A stretch of 57,932 bases of DNA, from NCBI GenBank assembly GCA_015487785.1, contig WFPC01000041.1:95592-153523 (forward strand), in the 5' to 3' direction. Under the pieces are notes generated by a model. The model saw only the letters and a program-made list of their open reading frames with translations. It searched no databases and was not told the DNA's origin. Within the stretch, counting starts at the first letter, position 1, and each line of letters starts with the position of its first letter. The translations under genes were made by a program, and so were the position numbers. Source of the stretch: Gammaproteobacteria bacterium. Lineage in GTDB: Bacteria; Pseudomonadota; Gammaproteobacteria; S012-40. This document shows positions 38,784 to 46,997 of this stretch, piece by piece.

Positions 38784-39332
38784 TTACAACAGCGGCTTGA
38801 TTACCCTCTCGGCTTCCGCGCCGTCCAGCTCGCCGCGGTAGACCGCCACGATGGTGCCCTCACGGTCAATGATGGCGGTATAGGGCAGGGCGCCGAAGCT
38901 GTTGCCGTAGGCGATGGCCGCTTGCATGGCCTTGTCTCCACCCACCAGGATGGGGTACTCCACTCCCAGGGTGTCGACGTAGTCCTGTACCTTGTCCAGT
39001 TCGTCCAGAGCTATGCCGACGAATTGCAAGCCCTGCTTGCCGTAGCGTTCCTGCAAGTCCATGAAGGCCGGCATTTCCCTGCGGCAGGGAGGGCACCAGG
39101 TGGCCCAGAAATTCACCACCAGGACACGGCCATTCCATTCGTTGACATCGCGCAGCCGACCTTCGAGATCCGGCAGCACGAAACCCGGGCGGTAGGTGTG
39201 TTCCATGGCGCGCGCCTGTTCTGCCGCCGGGGTGGAGTCGCGGTACCATTTCATGACCGTGCTGCCGGCCCAGAAGGCCAGTATCAGGCCGATTACGCCC
39301 AGGCCGTTGATGATCCATTTGTTTTGTAACAT
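38784..39332 (-). CDS. TlpA-like membrane-anchored thiol-disulfide oxidoreductase
   Basis: This is a predicted periplasmic thiol reductase of the TlpA/ResA class. The 182-residue protein has an N-terminal membrane anchor (about residues 8-25) and a thioredoxin domain with VVNFWATWCPPCRREMP (Cys near 84 and 87). The cis-proline region is GALPYTAIIDREGTIV. It lies 18 nt downstream of dsbD, which suggests that DsbD re-reduces it. A role in cytochrome c maturation is plausible given the many cytochromes nearby, but is an inference. Confidence 0.85.
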   Translation of the reverse strand: MLQNKWIINGLGVIGLILAFWAGSTVMKWYRDSTPAAEQARAMEHTYRPGFVLPDLEGRLRDVNEWNGRVLVVNFWATWCPPCRREMPAFMDLQERYGKQGLQFVGIALDELDKVQDYVDTLGVEYPILVGGDKAMQAAIAYGNSFGALPYTAIIDREGTIVAVYRGELDGAEAERVIKPLL

Positions 39333-39350
39333 CTTTGATAGATATCCTCG

Positions 39351-41648
39351 TCAGCGAAAGGCACGTTCCACATGGGCCTGGAAGGCGTCTGCCTCCAGAA
39401 AGCCCACCAGGCGGTATTCACGCTGTTCCTGGCCCTGGCGGTCGAAGAACAGCATGGAGGGCGGGCCGATCAGGCCAAAGGCCTTGAGCAGGGCCTTGTC
39501 CTGCGCGTCGTTGGCGGTCACGTCCGCCTTCAGCAGTATGCCCTTGGTCAGGGCCGCCTGGACCTTGGGGTCGGAAAACGTGTAGCGTTCCATTTCCTTG
39601 CAGGAGACGCACCAGTCGGCGTAGAAGTCCAGCATCACCGGCTTGTTCTGGGCTGCGGCCAGCTCCAGTTCCCGTTGCAAGCCGTCCAGCCCCTTCACCG
39701 ACTTGAATGCCGGACCCTGGCGTGTGGCCACCGCCGCGGTTTTGCCACCGGCGAGGCTGAAATTGCGCAGGGGCTTGAGGGGGTCGTCGCCGCCGCTGGC
39801 CGCGCCCAGCAACAGGATGACCCCATAGACCAGCATCACCAACCCGGCACCCTTCCACAGGCGGAACCAGCCACTGGCGCCCGGTTGTAGCTGATCCAGT
39901 GCGCCCATATAGATGGCGGAGACGATCAACAGTGTGGCCCAAAGGGCCAGGGTGAGTCCGGCCGGCAGGATGCGTTCCAGCATCCAGATGGCCACCGCCA
40001 GCAGCAATACGCCGAACACCGCCTTGATGGGTTCCATCCACACGCCGGCCTTGGGAAGCAGCTTGCCAGCCGAGGTACCCACCACCAGCAGCGGTGTGCC
40101 CATGCCCAGGCTCATGGTGAACAGGGCCACGCCGCCGAGCATGGCGTCACCGGTCTGGCTGATGTAGATCAGGGCGCCGGCCAGGGGTGCGGCCACGCAG
40201 GGGCCCACGATCAGGGCCGAGAGAAAGCCCATGATGCCGGCGCCGGCCAGGGTGCCACCCTTCTGGCTGTTGCTGATTTCCGCCAGTTTGCTCTGCCAGG
40301 AGGCGGGCAGTTGCAGATCGTAGAAACCGAACATGGACAAGGCCAGCAGCACGAATACCAGGGCGAAGAAACTCAATACCCAGGGGTCCTGGAAGGCGGC
40401 TTGCAGGTTTTGCCCGAACAGCCCGGCGATGACCCCGGCCACCGTGTAGGTGAGCGCCATGGCCAGCACGTAGACCAGGGAGATGAAAAAGGCATTGCGG
40501 GTGCTGACCTTTTTGCCCTGACCGACGATGATGCCGGAGAGAATGGGGATCATGGGGAATACGCAGGGCGTGAAGGCCAGCAGTAGGCCAAAGCCGTAGA
40601 AAGTGATCAGGGTCAGCCAGAGGCTGCTGTTGGCCAGACTGGCGGCGATGCTGTCCTGTTCCGACAGCGGCGGCGAGGCCGCGGGGGTGGCGGCGGGGCT
40701 CGCCATGGCCGGTGCGCCGATGATGCCGGCGGGCAGCGACAGGCTCACCTGGCGTTGTTCGGGAGGGTAGCAGAAGCCGGCGTCGGCGCAGCCCTGGTAG
40801 CGCACCTCCAGGATTAGCTCGCGGGGGGCGGTGTCGTCGCGGATCACGGGCAGGCGAATGTCGGCCTTGTGGTAGTACACCACCATCTGGCCGAAATATT
40901 CGTCGAATTTCTCCTTGCCGCCGGGCGGGAAGCGGACCTCGCCCAGGCGCAGGCCCGTGGCGTCGCGCAGGGCGAACTCGAACTTGTTCTGGTACAGGTA
41001 ATAGCCATCGGCGATGTCCCAGCTCGCCAGCAGGGTGTTGCCGTCGAGCACCTCGGCGCTGAAGGCGAAGGCCTTGTCCACCGGCAGGAACTCATCGTCG
41101 CCGCCCAGACCCAGCTTGCGGCCCAGCTTGGCAAGGAAGCCTTCTTCCTTTTGTGCGCCCGGAACGGGGGGCGCCGCCGGGACGGGTGTGGCCGCCTCGT
41201 CGGCCGGCGGCATCACGAAGCTCACCTCGACCGTCTGCGGTGGATAGCAGATGCCGATGTCGGCGCAGCCCTGGGAGACGGTGGTGAGGGTCAGGGTTTC
41301 CGGGGCGTCGGCATCCCGTTGTACCGGAATGTCGATCACCACCTCCTTGCGGTAGCTTTCCACCTCGCCGAAGAATTCGTCGCGCTTGAGCTTGCCCTTG
41401 GGGTAGAGGGGCTCACCCAGGCGATAACCGGGGGTGTCGGTGCTGAACTGGAACTTGTCGCGGTAGAGATAATAGCCCTCGGCGATGCGCCATTGGGCGC
41501 GCACGGTCTGGGCATCGCGGGCATAGGCCTTGAGCTGGAAGGCCTGTTCCGGCGGCAGGGGTTCGTCGTCCTGCTGGAAGGCGCCCCAGGTGGCGGGGGG
41601 CAAGGCGAGATTGAGCAGTAACAGGAGGAGCCAGGTTCTTGTTTTCAT
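39351..41648 (-). CDS. dsbD: Thiol:disulfide interchange protein DsbD with a duplicated N-terminal domain
   Basis: DsbD moves electrons from cytoplasmic thioredoxin to periplasmic thiol proteins. The 765-residue protein has a signal peptide and two N-terminal nDsbD-like domains in tandem (about residues 25-160 and 185-320). Each ends in a QGCAD-x-G/F-CYPP cysteine motif. The membrane core follows (about 340-620) with the two conserved proline-flanked cysteines, FTPCVFP and VGPCVAAP. The C-terminal thioredoxin domain has WCVSCK near residue 680. E. coli DsbD is about 565 residues with one N-terminal domain. The start overlaps the cutA stop by 4 nt. Confidence 0.93.
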   Translation of the reverse strand: MKTRTWLLLLLLNLALPPATWGAFQQDDEPLPPEQAFQLKAYARDAQTVRAQWRIAEGYYLYRDKFQFSTDTPGYRLGEPLYPKGKLKRDEFFGEVESYRKEVVIDIPVQRDADAPETLTLTTVSQGCADIGICYPPQTVEVSFVMPPADEAATPVPAAPPVPGAQKEEGFLAKLGRKLGLGGDDEFLPVDKAFAFSAEVLDGNTLLASWDIADGYYLYQNKFEFALRDATGLRLGEVRFPPGGKEKFDEYFGQMVVYYHKADIRLPVIRDDTAPRELILEVRYQGCADAGFCYPPEQRQVSLSLPAGIIGAPAMASPAATPAASPPLSEQDSIAASLANSSLWLTLITFYGFGLLLAFTPCVFPMIPILSGIIVGQGKKVSTRNAFFISLVYVLAMALTYTVAGVIAGLFGQNLQAAFQDPWVLSFFALVFVLLALSMFGFYDLQLPASWQSKLAEISNSQKGGTLAGAGIMGFLSALIVGPCVAAPLAGALIYISQTGDAMLGGVALFTMSLGMGTPLLVVGTSAGKLLPKAGVWMEPIKAVFGVLLLAVAIWMLERILPAGLTLALWATLLIVSAIYMGALDQLQPGASGWFRLWKGAGLVMLVYGVILLLGAASGGDDPLKPLRNFSLAGGKTAAVATRQGPAFKSVKGLDGLQRELELAAAQNKPVMLDFYADWCVSCKEMERYTFSDPKVQAALTKGILLKADVTANDAQDKALLKAFGLIGPPSMLFFDRQGQEQREYRLVGFLEADAFQAHVERAFR

Positions 41649-41983
41649 TTGATGCCTACAGCTTCGGAAATCCAGCGGAGATAATCCGGCAAACCATTCG
41701 ACATTGAGACTGCCACGATTTCCGGAAGTTCATAGGGGTGGTGTTTCCGCAACTGCCGTTCCAGTGATGGATAGCGCTCGCCATGGGTCTTGACCAACAG
41801 CAGCCATTCACTGGCGGTTTCCGTGCGGCCCCGCCAGCGATAGACCGAGGTCAGTCCGGGCAGGATGTTGACGCAGGCGGCCAGGCGATCTTCCACCAAC
41901 ACAGCGGCCAGGTGTCTGGCCGTGGCTTCGTCGGGGCAGGTGCACAGTACCAGTAAATAGTCTTCGGGCCGCTGCATTTCCAT
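41645..41983 (-). CDS. cutA: Divalent-cation tolerance protein CutA
   Basis: CutA1 is a trimeric PII-like protein linked to copper tolerance; its exact role is unclear. The 112-residue product has LVLCTCPDEATARHLAAVLVEDRLAACVNILPGLTSVYRW, the HPYELPEIVAV block and the end YLRWISEAV. I placed the start at 41983, with GGAAC upstream on the coding strand; an ATG two codons later is equally possible, and the frame is open to 42055. It is the first gene of cutA-dsbD-tlpA, a conserved order, and is divergent from fxsA. Confidence 0.92.
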   Translation of the reverse strand: MEMQRPEDYLLVLCTCPDEATARHLAAVLVEDRLAACVNILPGLTSVYRWRGRTETASEWLLLVKTHGERYPSLERQLRKHHPYELPEIVAVSMSNGLPDYLRWISEAVGIK

Positions 41984-42069
41984 TCGTTGTTCCAAAATGC
42001 GAGATTTTACCCATCGCCGCTTAGCGTCACCAGCTTTTTCCATTATGATGGACACTGGATCGCCACTTC

Positions 42070-42528
42070 ATGGATACCGGCATGTTCAAAATCCTGTTCA
42101 TCCTGTTTCTGGCCATTCCCGTGCTGGAAATCTATCTGTTAATAAAGGTGGGGGGGCTCATCGGTGCCATGCCTACGGTGCTGGCGGTCATTGGCACCGC
42201 TGTGCTGGGCGCCTACCTGTTGCGCCTGCAAGGTATTTCCACCCTGCGCCGCGTGCAGGAAACCCTGCAGCGAGGCGAATTGCCGGCGGTGGAGATGTTC
42301 GAGGGGGTGATCCTGTTGGTGGCCGGCGCCTTGTTGTTGACACCGGGCTTTTTTACCGACACCCTGGGTTTCCTGGCCCTGGTGCCGGCGCTGCGGCGGC
42401 GTTTCGTGGTGTGGCTGCTGGAGCACGGCAATATCATTGTACAGGTGCCTGGCGCGTCACCCAATGAACCCCCGCGCGGGCCGCGCACCATCGAGGGCGA
42501 GTATCGGCGCGAGAACGACGACCGATAA
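42070..42528 (+). CDS. fxsA: FxsA family inner-membrane protein
   Basis: FxsA is a small inner-membrane protein; in E. coli its overproduction relieves phage T7 exclusion by the F plasmid. The 152-residue product has three or four membrane helices and the family segments PVLEIYLLIKVGGLIGA and LLLTPGFFTDTLGFLALVP, followed by a soluble basic C-terminus. The start is uncertain between 42070 and 42082; neither has a clear ribosome binding site. It precedes groESL, the usual fxsA-groES order. Confidence 0.88.
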   Translation: MDTGMFKILFILFLAIPVLEIYLLIKVGGLIGAMPTVLAVIGTAVLGAYLLRLQGISTLRRVQETLQRGELPAVEMFEGVILLVAGALLLTPGFFTDTLGFLALVPALRRRFVVWLLEHGNIIVQVPGASPNEPPRGPRTIEGEYRRENDDR

Positions 42529-42545
42529 ATTTTTGCCCGTCTTCC

Positions 42546-42574
42546 CTTGACTCACGGAAATTCGTCCCTATTAT
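42546..42574 (+). promoter_or_regulatory. Overlapping sigma32-like and sigma70 promoters of groESL
   Basis: CTTGACT (42546-42552), 13 bp and CCCTATTA (42566-42573) match the sigma32 pattern with a few mismatches, using the same 13-bp spacing as the hsp20 promoter at 54678-54705. In the same stretch TTGACT (42547-42552), 16 bp and TATTAT (42569-42574) fit sigma70. CIRCE begins where these end. Confidence 0.65.
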
Positions 42575-42600
42575 TAGCACTCATCAAAGCGGAGTGCTAA
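42574..42600. promoter_or_regulatory. CIRCE element (HrcA operator) of groESL
   Basis: A perfect TTAGCACTC - 9 bp - GAGTGCTAA inverted repeat matches the CIRCE consensus. It covers the presumed transcription start, so HrcA would repress groESL under normal growth. hrcA is not in the window. The leader then runs 86 nt to groES. Confidence 0.97.
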
Positions 42601-42686
42601 ACGCGCTTGTGCGTGCTCCGCCCGGGCCCGTGGCCCGCAAACATCATTAGCGCAATCACATAACCAAACTGAGGAGATTAACAGGC

Positions 42687-42977
42687 ATGAACATTCGTCC
42701 TTTACACGATCGAGTGGTGGTTCGTCGCATGGAGGAGGAACGCACCTCGCCCGGTGGCATCGTGATCCCCGATTCTGCCGCCGAGAAACCTTCCCGCGGC
42801 GAGATCGTCGCTGCCGGTAATGGCAAGATCCTGGAAAATGGCGAGGTTCGCCCCATGGACGTCAAGGTCGGTGACAAGGTGCTGTTCGGCAAGTATGCCG
42901 GTACCGAGATCAAGGTCGACGGCGAAGAGCTGCTGGTCATGCGCGAAGACGACATCGTCGCCGTCATCGAAGGCTAA
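42687..42977 (+). CDS. groES: Co-chaperonin GroES
   Basis: GroES is the seven-subunit lid of the GroEL folding chamber. The 96-residue product has the family start [14 protein letters not shown], the mobile loop ([15 protein letters not shown], residues about 16-30), [14 protein letters not shown] and the end [18 protein letters not shown] lies upstream. groEL follows after 36 nt. Confidence 0.99.
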   Translation: MNIRPLHDRVVVRRMEEERTSPGGIVIPDSAAEKPSRGEIVAAGNGKILENGEVRPMDVKVGDKVLFGKYAGTEIKVDGEELLVMREDDIVAVIEG

Positions 42978-44657
<1,680 letters not shown>

Positions 44658-44676
44658 GCCCGGCCCAACGGCCAAG

Positions 44677-44712
44677 AAAAAACCCCGCGGTTTGCGCCGC
44701 GGGGTTTTTTTT
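44677..44712. terminator. Bidirectional terminator between groEL and the MoeA-like gene
   Basis: AACCCCGCGG and CCGCGGGGTT form a perfect stem, with A-rich sequence before it and eight T residues after it. It can serve groEL on the plus strand and the converging MoeA-like gene on the minus strand. Confidence 0.95.
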
Positions 44713-44732
44713 GCCCCGGTTCCGGCGGAGCT

Positions 44733-45749
44733 TCAGTTTGCCGGTGCGTTGGGGTCTTCCGGCAGCGTGGTCTCGCGCCCCAGCAGGCGGTCGATGGCGG
44801 CGGTGCCGAACAACAGGAAGCCGCGCAGGGCCTCCGGCGGGTGGCCGGCCACGCAGACGATGGGTTTGCCGCCGGCCACACCCATGATCAGCGGGCGGCC
44901 CGAGCGCATGGGCACGCCATCGACGATCAAGTCACCCAGTTCGCGCACCAAGTCGGAGATGAAATCCCGCCCGGCCACGGCGGTGCCGCCGGCGATCACC
45001 AGCATGTCGGCCTGTTCCAGTGCCTGACGGGCGGTGGCCACGAAGGTGTCGAAATCGTCACCCTGGATGCCTCCCTGGTGAGGAATGCCTCCGGCCTGGG
45101 TCACCGCGGCGGCCAGCATCACGGAGTCGCAATCGAAAATGGCTCCCGGGCGTGGCGGCTCGGTGTAGGGTATGACTTCGTCGCCAGAGGCAAAAATGGT
45201 CACCCGGGGCTTGGCGCTGACGCTCACCTCGGCGATACCCAGGCTGGCCAGGGTACCGATGGCGGCGGGATCGAGAGTCTGCCCGGCCCGCATCACCACG
45301 CTGCCCTGTTTTACGTCGCAGCCCTGTTCCTCGATGAAGAAGCCGGGAGGAAACGGACGAGTGATGCGGAAATGCTCGCCTTCGCGCTCGGCTTCCCACA
45401 TGCGCACGATGGCGTAGGGGCCGGCGGGCACGATGCTACCGGTGGCCACCTCGATGGCACAGCCTGGTGCAGGTGTGGGACATTCACTGTCGCCGGGGGC
45501 GACCGATCCGGTGATTTCGAAACTCAGCGGTTGTTCCTCGCTGGCACCGGCGGTGGCCTTGCTGGCCACCAGGTAGCCTTCCACGATGGCGCGGGGATAG
45601 GGCGGCGAATCCATTTGCGCGACCACGTCCTGGTGCAGGGTACGGCCCAGCGCCTGTTCCAGGGAACAGGTTTCCGCGGCCATCCGGCGCCAGGGAATGG
45701 CGTCGGCAAAACGTTGCTGGGCTTCACGCAAGGGTGAGGTTTCGGTCAT
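44733..45749 (-). CDS. MoeA-like molybdopterin-binding protein, divergent
   Basis: This resembles MoeA, which inserts molybdate into adenylylated molybdopterin. The 338-residue protein keeps the overall fold order: AIVEGYLV in place of the usual MDGYA, EVATGSIVPAGPYAIV in place of TGAxxPxGADAVV, SGDEVIPY in place of TGDEL, AGGTAVAGRDF in place of SGGxSxG, and AGHPPEALRGF in place of PGNPVS. It also lacks the C-terminal domain IV of the 411-residue E. coli enzyme. The start at 45749 follows AGAGGTG. Activity as a standard molybdotransferase is doubtful. A TACAAT -10-like hexamer lies at 45781-45786. A molybdoenzyme operon (soe) lies 4 kb away on the same strand. Confidence 0.7.
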   Translation of the reverse strand: MTETSPLREAQQRFADAIPWRRMAAETCSLEQALGRTLHQDVVAQMDSPPYPRAIVEGYLVASKATAGASEEQPLSFEITGSVAPGDSECPTPAPGCAIEVATGSIVPAGPYAIVRMWEAEREGEHFRITRPFPPGFFIEEQGCDVKQGSVVMRAGQTLDPAAIGTLASLGIAEVSVSAKPRVTIFASGDEVIPYTEPPRPGAIFDCDSVMLAAAVTQAGGIPHQGGIQGDDFDTFVATARQALEQADMLVIAGGTAVAGRDFISDLVRELGDLIVDGVPMRSGRPLIMGVAGGKPIVCVAGHPPEALRGFLLFGTAAIDRLLGRETTLPEDPNAPAN

Positions 45750-45800
45750 GGGGCACCTCTTTGTGGTCTGTGGAAGGGGCATTGTAGCGGAAGCGGCGAC

Positions 45801-45827
45801 AAAAAAAACAGCGCCACGAGGGCGCTG
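45801..45827 (-). terminator. Rho-independent terminator after the YjfB-type gene
   Basis: Read on the minus strand, CAGCGCC and GGCGCTG form a perfect 7-bp stem followed by eight T residues, 31 bases after the YjfB-type stop codon. Confidence 0.9.
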
Positions 45828-45857
45828 CGAGGGAGGGGGATTGGAGAAACGAGCGAC

Positions 45858-46061
45858 TCAGGCGGTCACGTCGATGTTACGGCCGAGGTTGCCCTCGGTC
45901 GCCGTTTTGTTCGGCGCGGCTTCCGTGGCGCCATTGACCAGGGCCATGGCATTGCTGGCTTCGATGTCCATGGCCTTGCGGGTCACCTGAATGCCCACCG
46001 CATCACCGACTTTCTGCTGGGTCAGCATGCTGCTGACACCGGAGGATATCCCTGCGTCCAT
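45858..46061 (-). CDS. Putative motility protein of the YjfB family
   Basis: The 67-residue product matches the small YjfB motility-associated family: it starts MDAGISSGVSSMLTQQKVGDAV, contains VTRKAMDIEASNAMALVNG and has a short variable tail. No signal peptide or membrane segment is visible. AAGAGGTAA precedes the ATG on the coding strand. It has its own terminator at 45801-45827 and a sigma28-like promoter at 46093-46119, so it is probably a single-gene transcript of the flagellar regulon. Its molecular function is unknown. Confidence 0.8.
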   Translation of the reverse strand: MDAGISSGVSSMLTQQKVGDAVGIQVTRKAMDIEASNAMALVNGATEAAPNKTATEGNLGRNIDVTA

Positions 46062-46092
46062 GAGCGTTACCTCTTGTCGTTGCTCAATCAGG

Positions 46093-46119
46093 TTATCGGC
46101 CGCTGGAGCCGGAATATGA
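46093..46119 (-). promoter_or_regulatory. sigma28 (FliA)-type promoter of the YjfB-type gene
   Basis: Read on the minus strand, a perfect GCCGATAA -10 (46093-46100) is preceded by an 11-bp spacer and TCATATTC at the -35 position (4 of 8 to TAAAGTTT). The leader would be about 25 nt. The strong -10, exact spacing and motility-type gene downstream support it. Confidence 0.7.
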
Positions 46120-46228
46120 GGTCTCTATCTGTGACCCGGTCGCCGTTTATTGGGCTTGATCCGCCGCCGGGCTTCCAGATGGCGCGGACACTTACCCCCT
46201 TGTGTGCATCGCGGCGAGACGGTCTTTC

Positions 46229-46274
46229 CCTGTGTCCCGAGATGCCACAGCGGCTGCGGCTCTCGGGACACAGG
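46229..46274. repeat. Long perfect inverted repeat (14-bp arms)
   Basis: CCTGTGTCCCGAGA (46229-46242) and TCTCGGGACACAGG (46261-46274) are perfect complements around an 18-base loop. It begins 14 nt beyond the stop of the small exported protein on the minus strand. No T-run follows on either strand. It may be a Rho-assisted or 3'-protecting structure, or a dispersed repeat. The rest of the gap 46120-46287 shows nothing further. Confidence 0.75.
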
Positions 46275-46287
46275 TGGACTATCCGGC

Positions 46288-46569
46288 TCAGAAGGTCACG
46301 CCCACGGCCACCAGGGAGCCTTCCTCGTCTTCCTCGTAGTTGACCATGACGCTGCCACGGGCCTTCTGCACGGCGGCGAGGATTTCATCGTTGGCGATGA
46401 AGGTGATGGGGCTGGCGCTCTCCATGTCGCGGATGGTGAAGGTGCTGTTTTCGGGGTCCACGTGGGTGATGTTGCCGATGTGCTTGCCGGAAGCCTCGCC
46501 ACCGCAGGCCAGGGCCTGGCCGGAGATCAGGGCGAGAGACAGCAGGGCGATGGTGATCAGTTGTTTCAT
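46288..46569 (-). CDS. Small exported protein of unknown function
   Basis: I do not recognise a characterised family. The 93-residue precursor has a signal peptide (MKQLITIALLSLALISGQALA). The mature part of about 72 residues starts CGGEASG and shows a beta-rich pattern: HIGNITHVDPENSTFTIRD, then SVMVNYEEDEEGSLVAVGV. This recalls small OB-like or copper-binding periplasmic domains. The sequence ALAC could also be read as a lipobox, giving a lipoprotein. The ATG at 46569 has AGGAGGA upstream on the coding strand. It stands alone between two gaps, with the inverted repeat at 46229-46274 after it. Confidence 0.65.
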   Translation of the reverse strand: MKQLITIALLSLALISGQALACGGEASGKHIGNITHVDPENSTFTIRDMESASPITFIANDEILAAVQKARGSVMVNYEEDEEGSLVAVGVTF

Positions 46570-46689
46570 GGCGAAGTTCCTCCTCTGACGATGATCAACA
46601 AGCATGGACCACACCCGCTTGGGTGTCGTGTCTATTAGAGAGCTCTGATATTACAGGGTTCCGCGGAGAATCTCGACCGATTTGTTGCG

Positions 46690-46992
46690 TTATTCGGCGG
46701 GGGGTTTGCGGATGCGAATGCGCCACAATTGCTCGCCGATCTCGATGCCGAGAAAGGCGATGCCTTTTTCCTTGCACCAGGCCTGCACGTCGTCGCCACA
46801 GGGTGGATAGGTGATGAGCAATTCCGCCTCGGTGTCCGGTTCGAGACGGTCCACGGCGCGGTTGATGGCCAGCAGGTAACCCGGGCAGGTTTGGCCGCGC
46901 ACGTCGATGATGGCCACGTCATCGCGCCACGACACCTCCCGTGCCGTGGGGGGGCGGGCACGTCGCGACGTCTTGGAGCGGAAGGGCCACAT
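46690..46992 (-). CDS. TusA/SirA-family sulfur carrier-like protein
   Basis: This is a predicted sulfur-transfer protein. The 100-residue product has a basic N-terminal extension and a TusA-like core starting VAIIDVRGQTCPGYLLAINRAVDRL, with the family cysteine near residue 36. The canonical CPxP motif reads CPGY here. Two more cysteines lie in YPPCGDDVQAWC, which is unlike classical TusA. It begins 5 nt after tex and is probably cotranscribed with it, and possibly with soeABC upstream. TusA proteins act in tRNA thiolation and in sulfur oxidation; which applies is not shown by the sequence. Confidence 0.72.
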   Translation of the reverse strand: MWPFRSKTSRRARPPTAREVSWRDDVAIIDVRGQTCPGYLLAINRAVDRLEPDTEAELLITYPPCGDDVQAWCKEKGIAFLGIEIGEQLWRIRIRKPPAE

Positions 46993-46997
46993 CTGTC

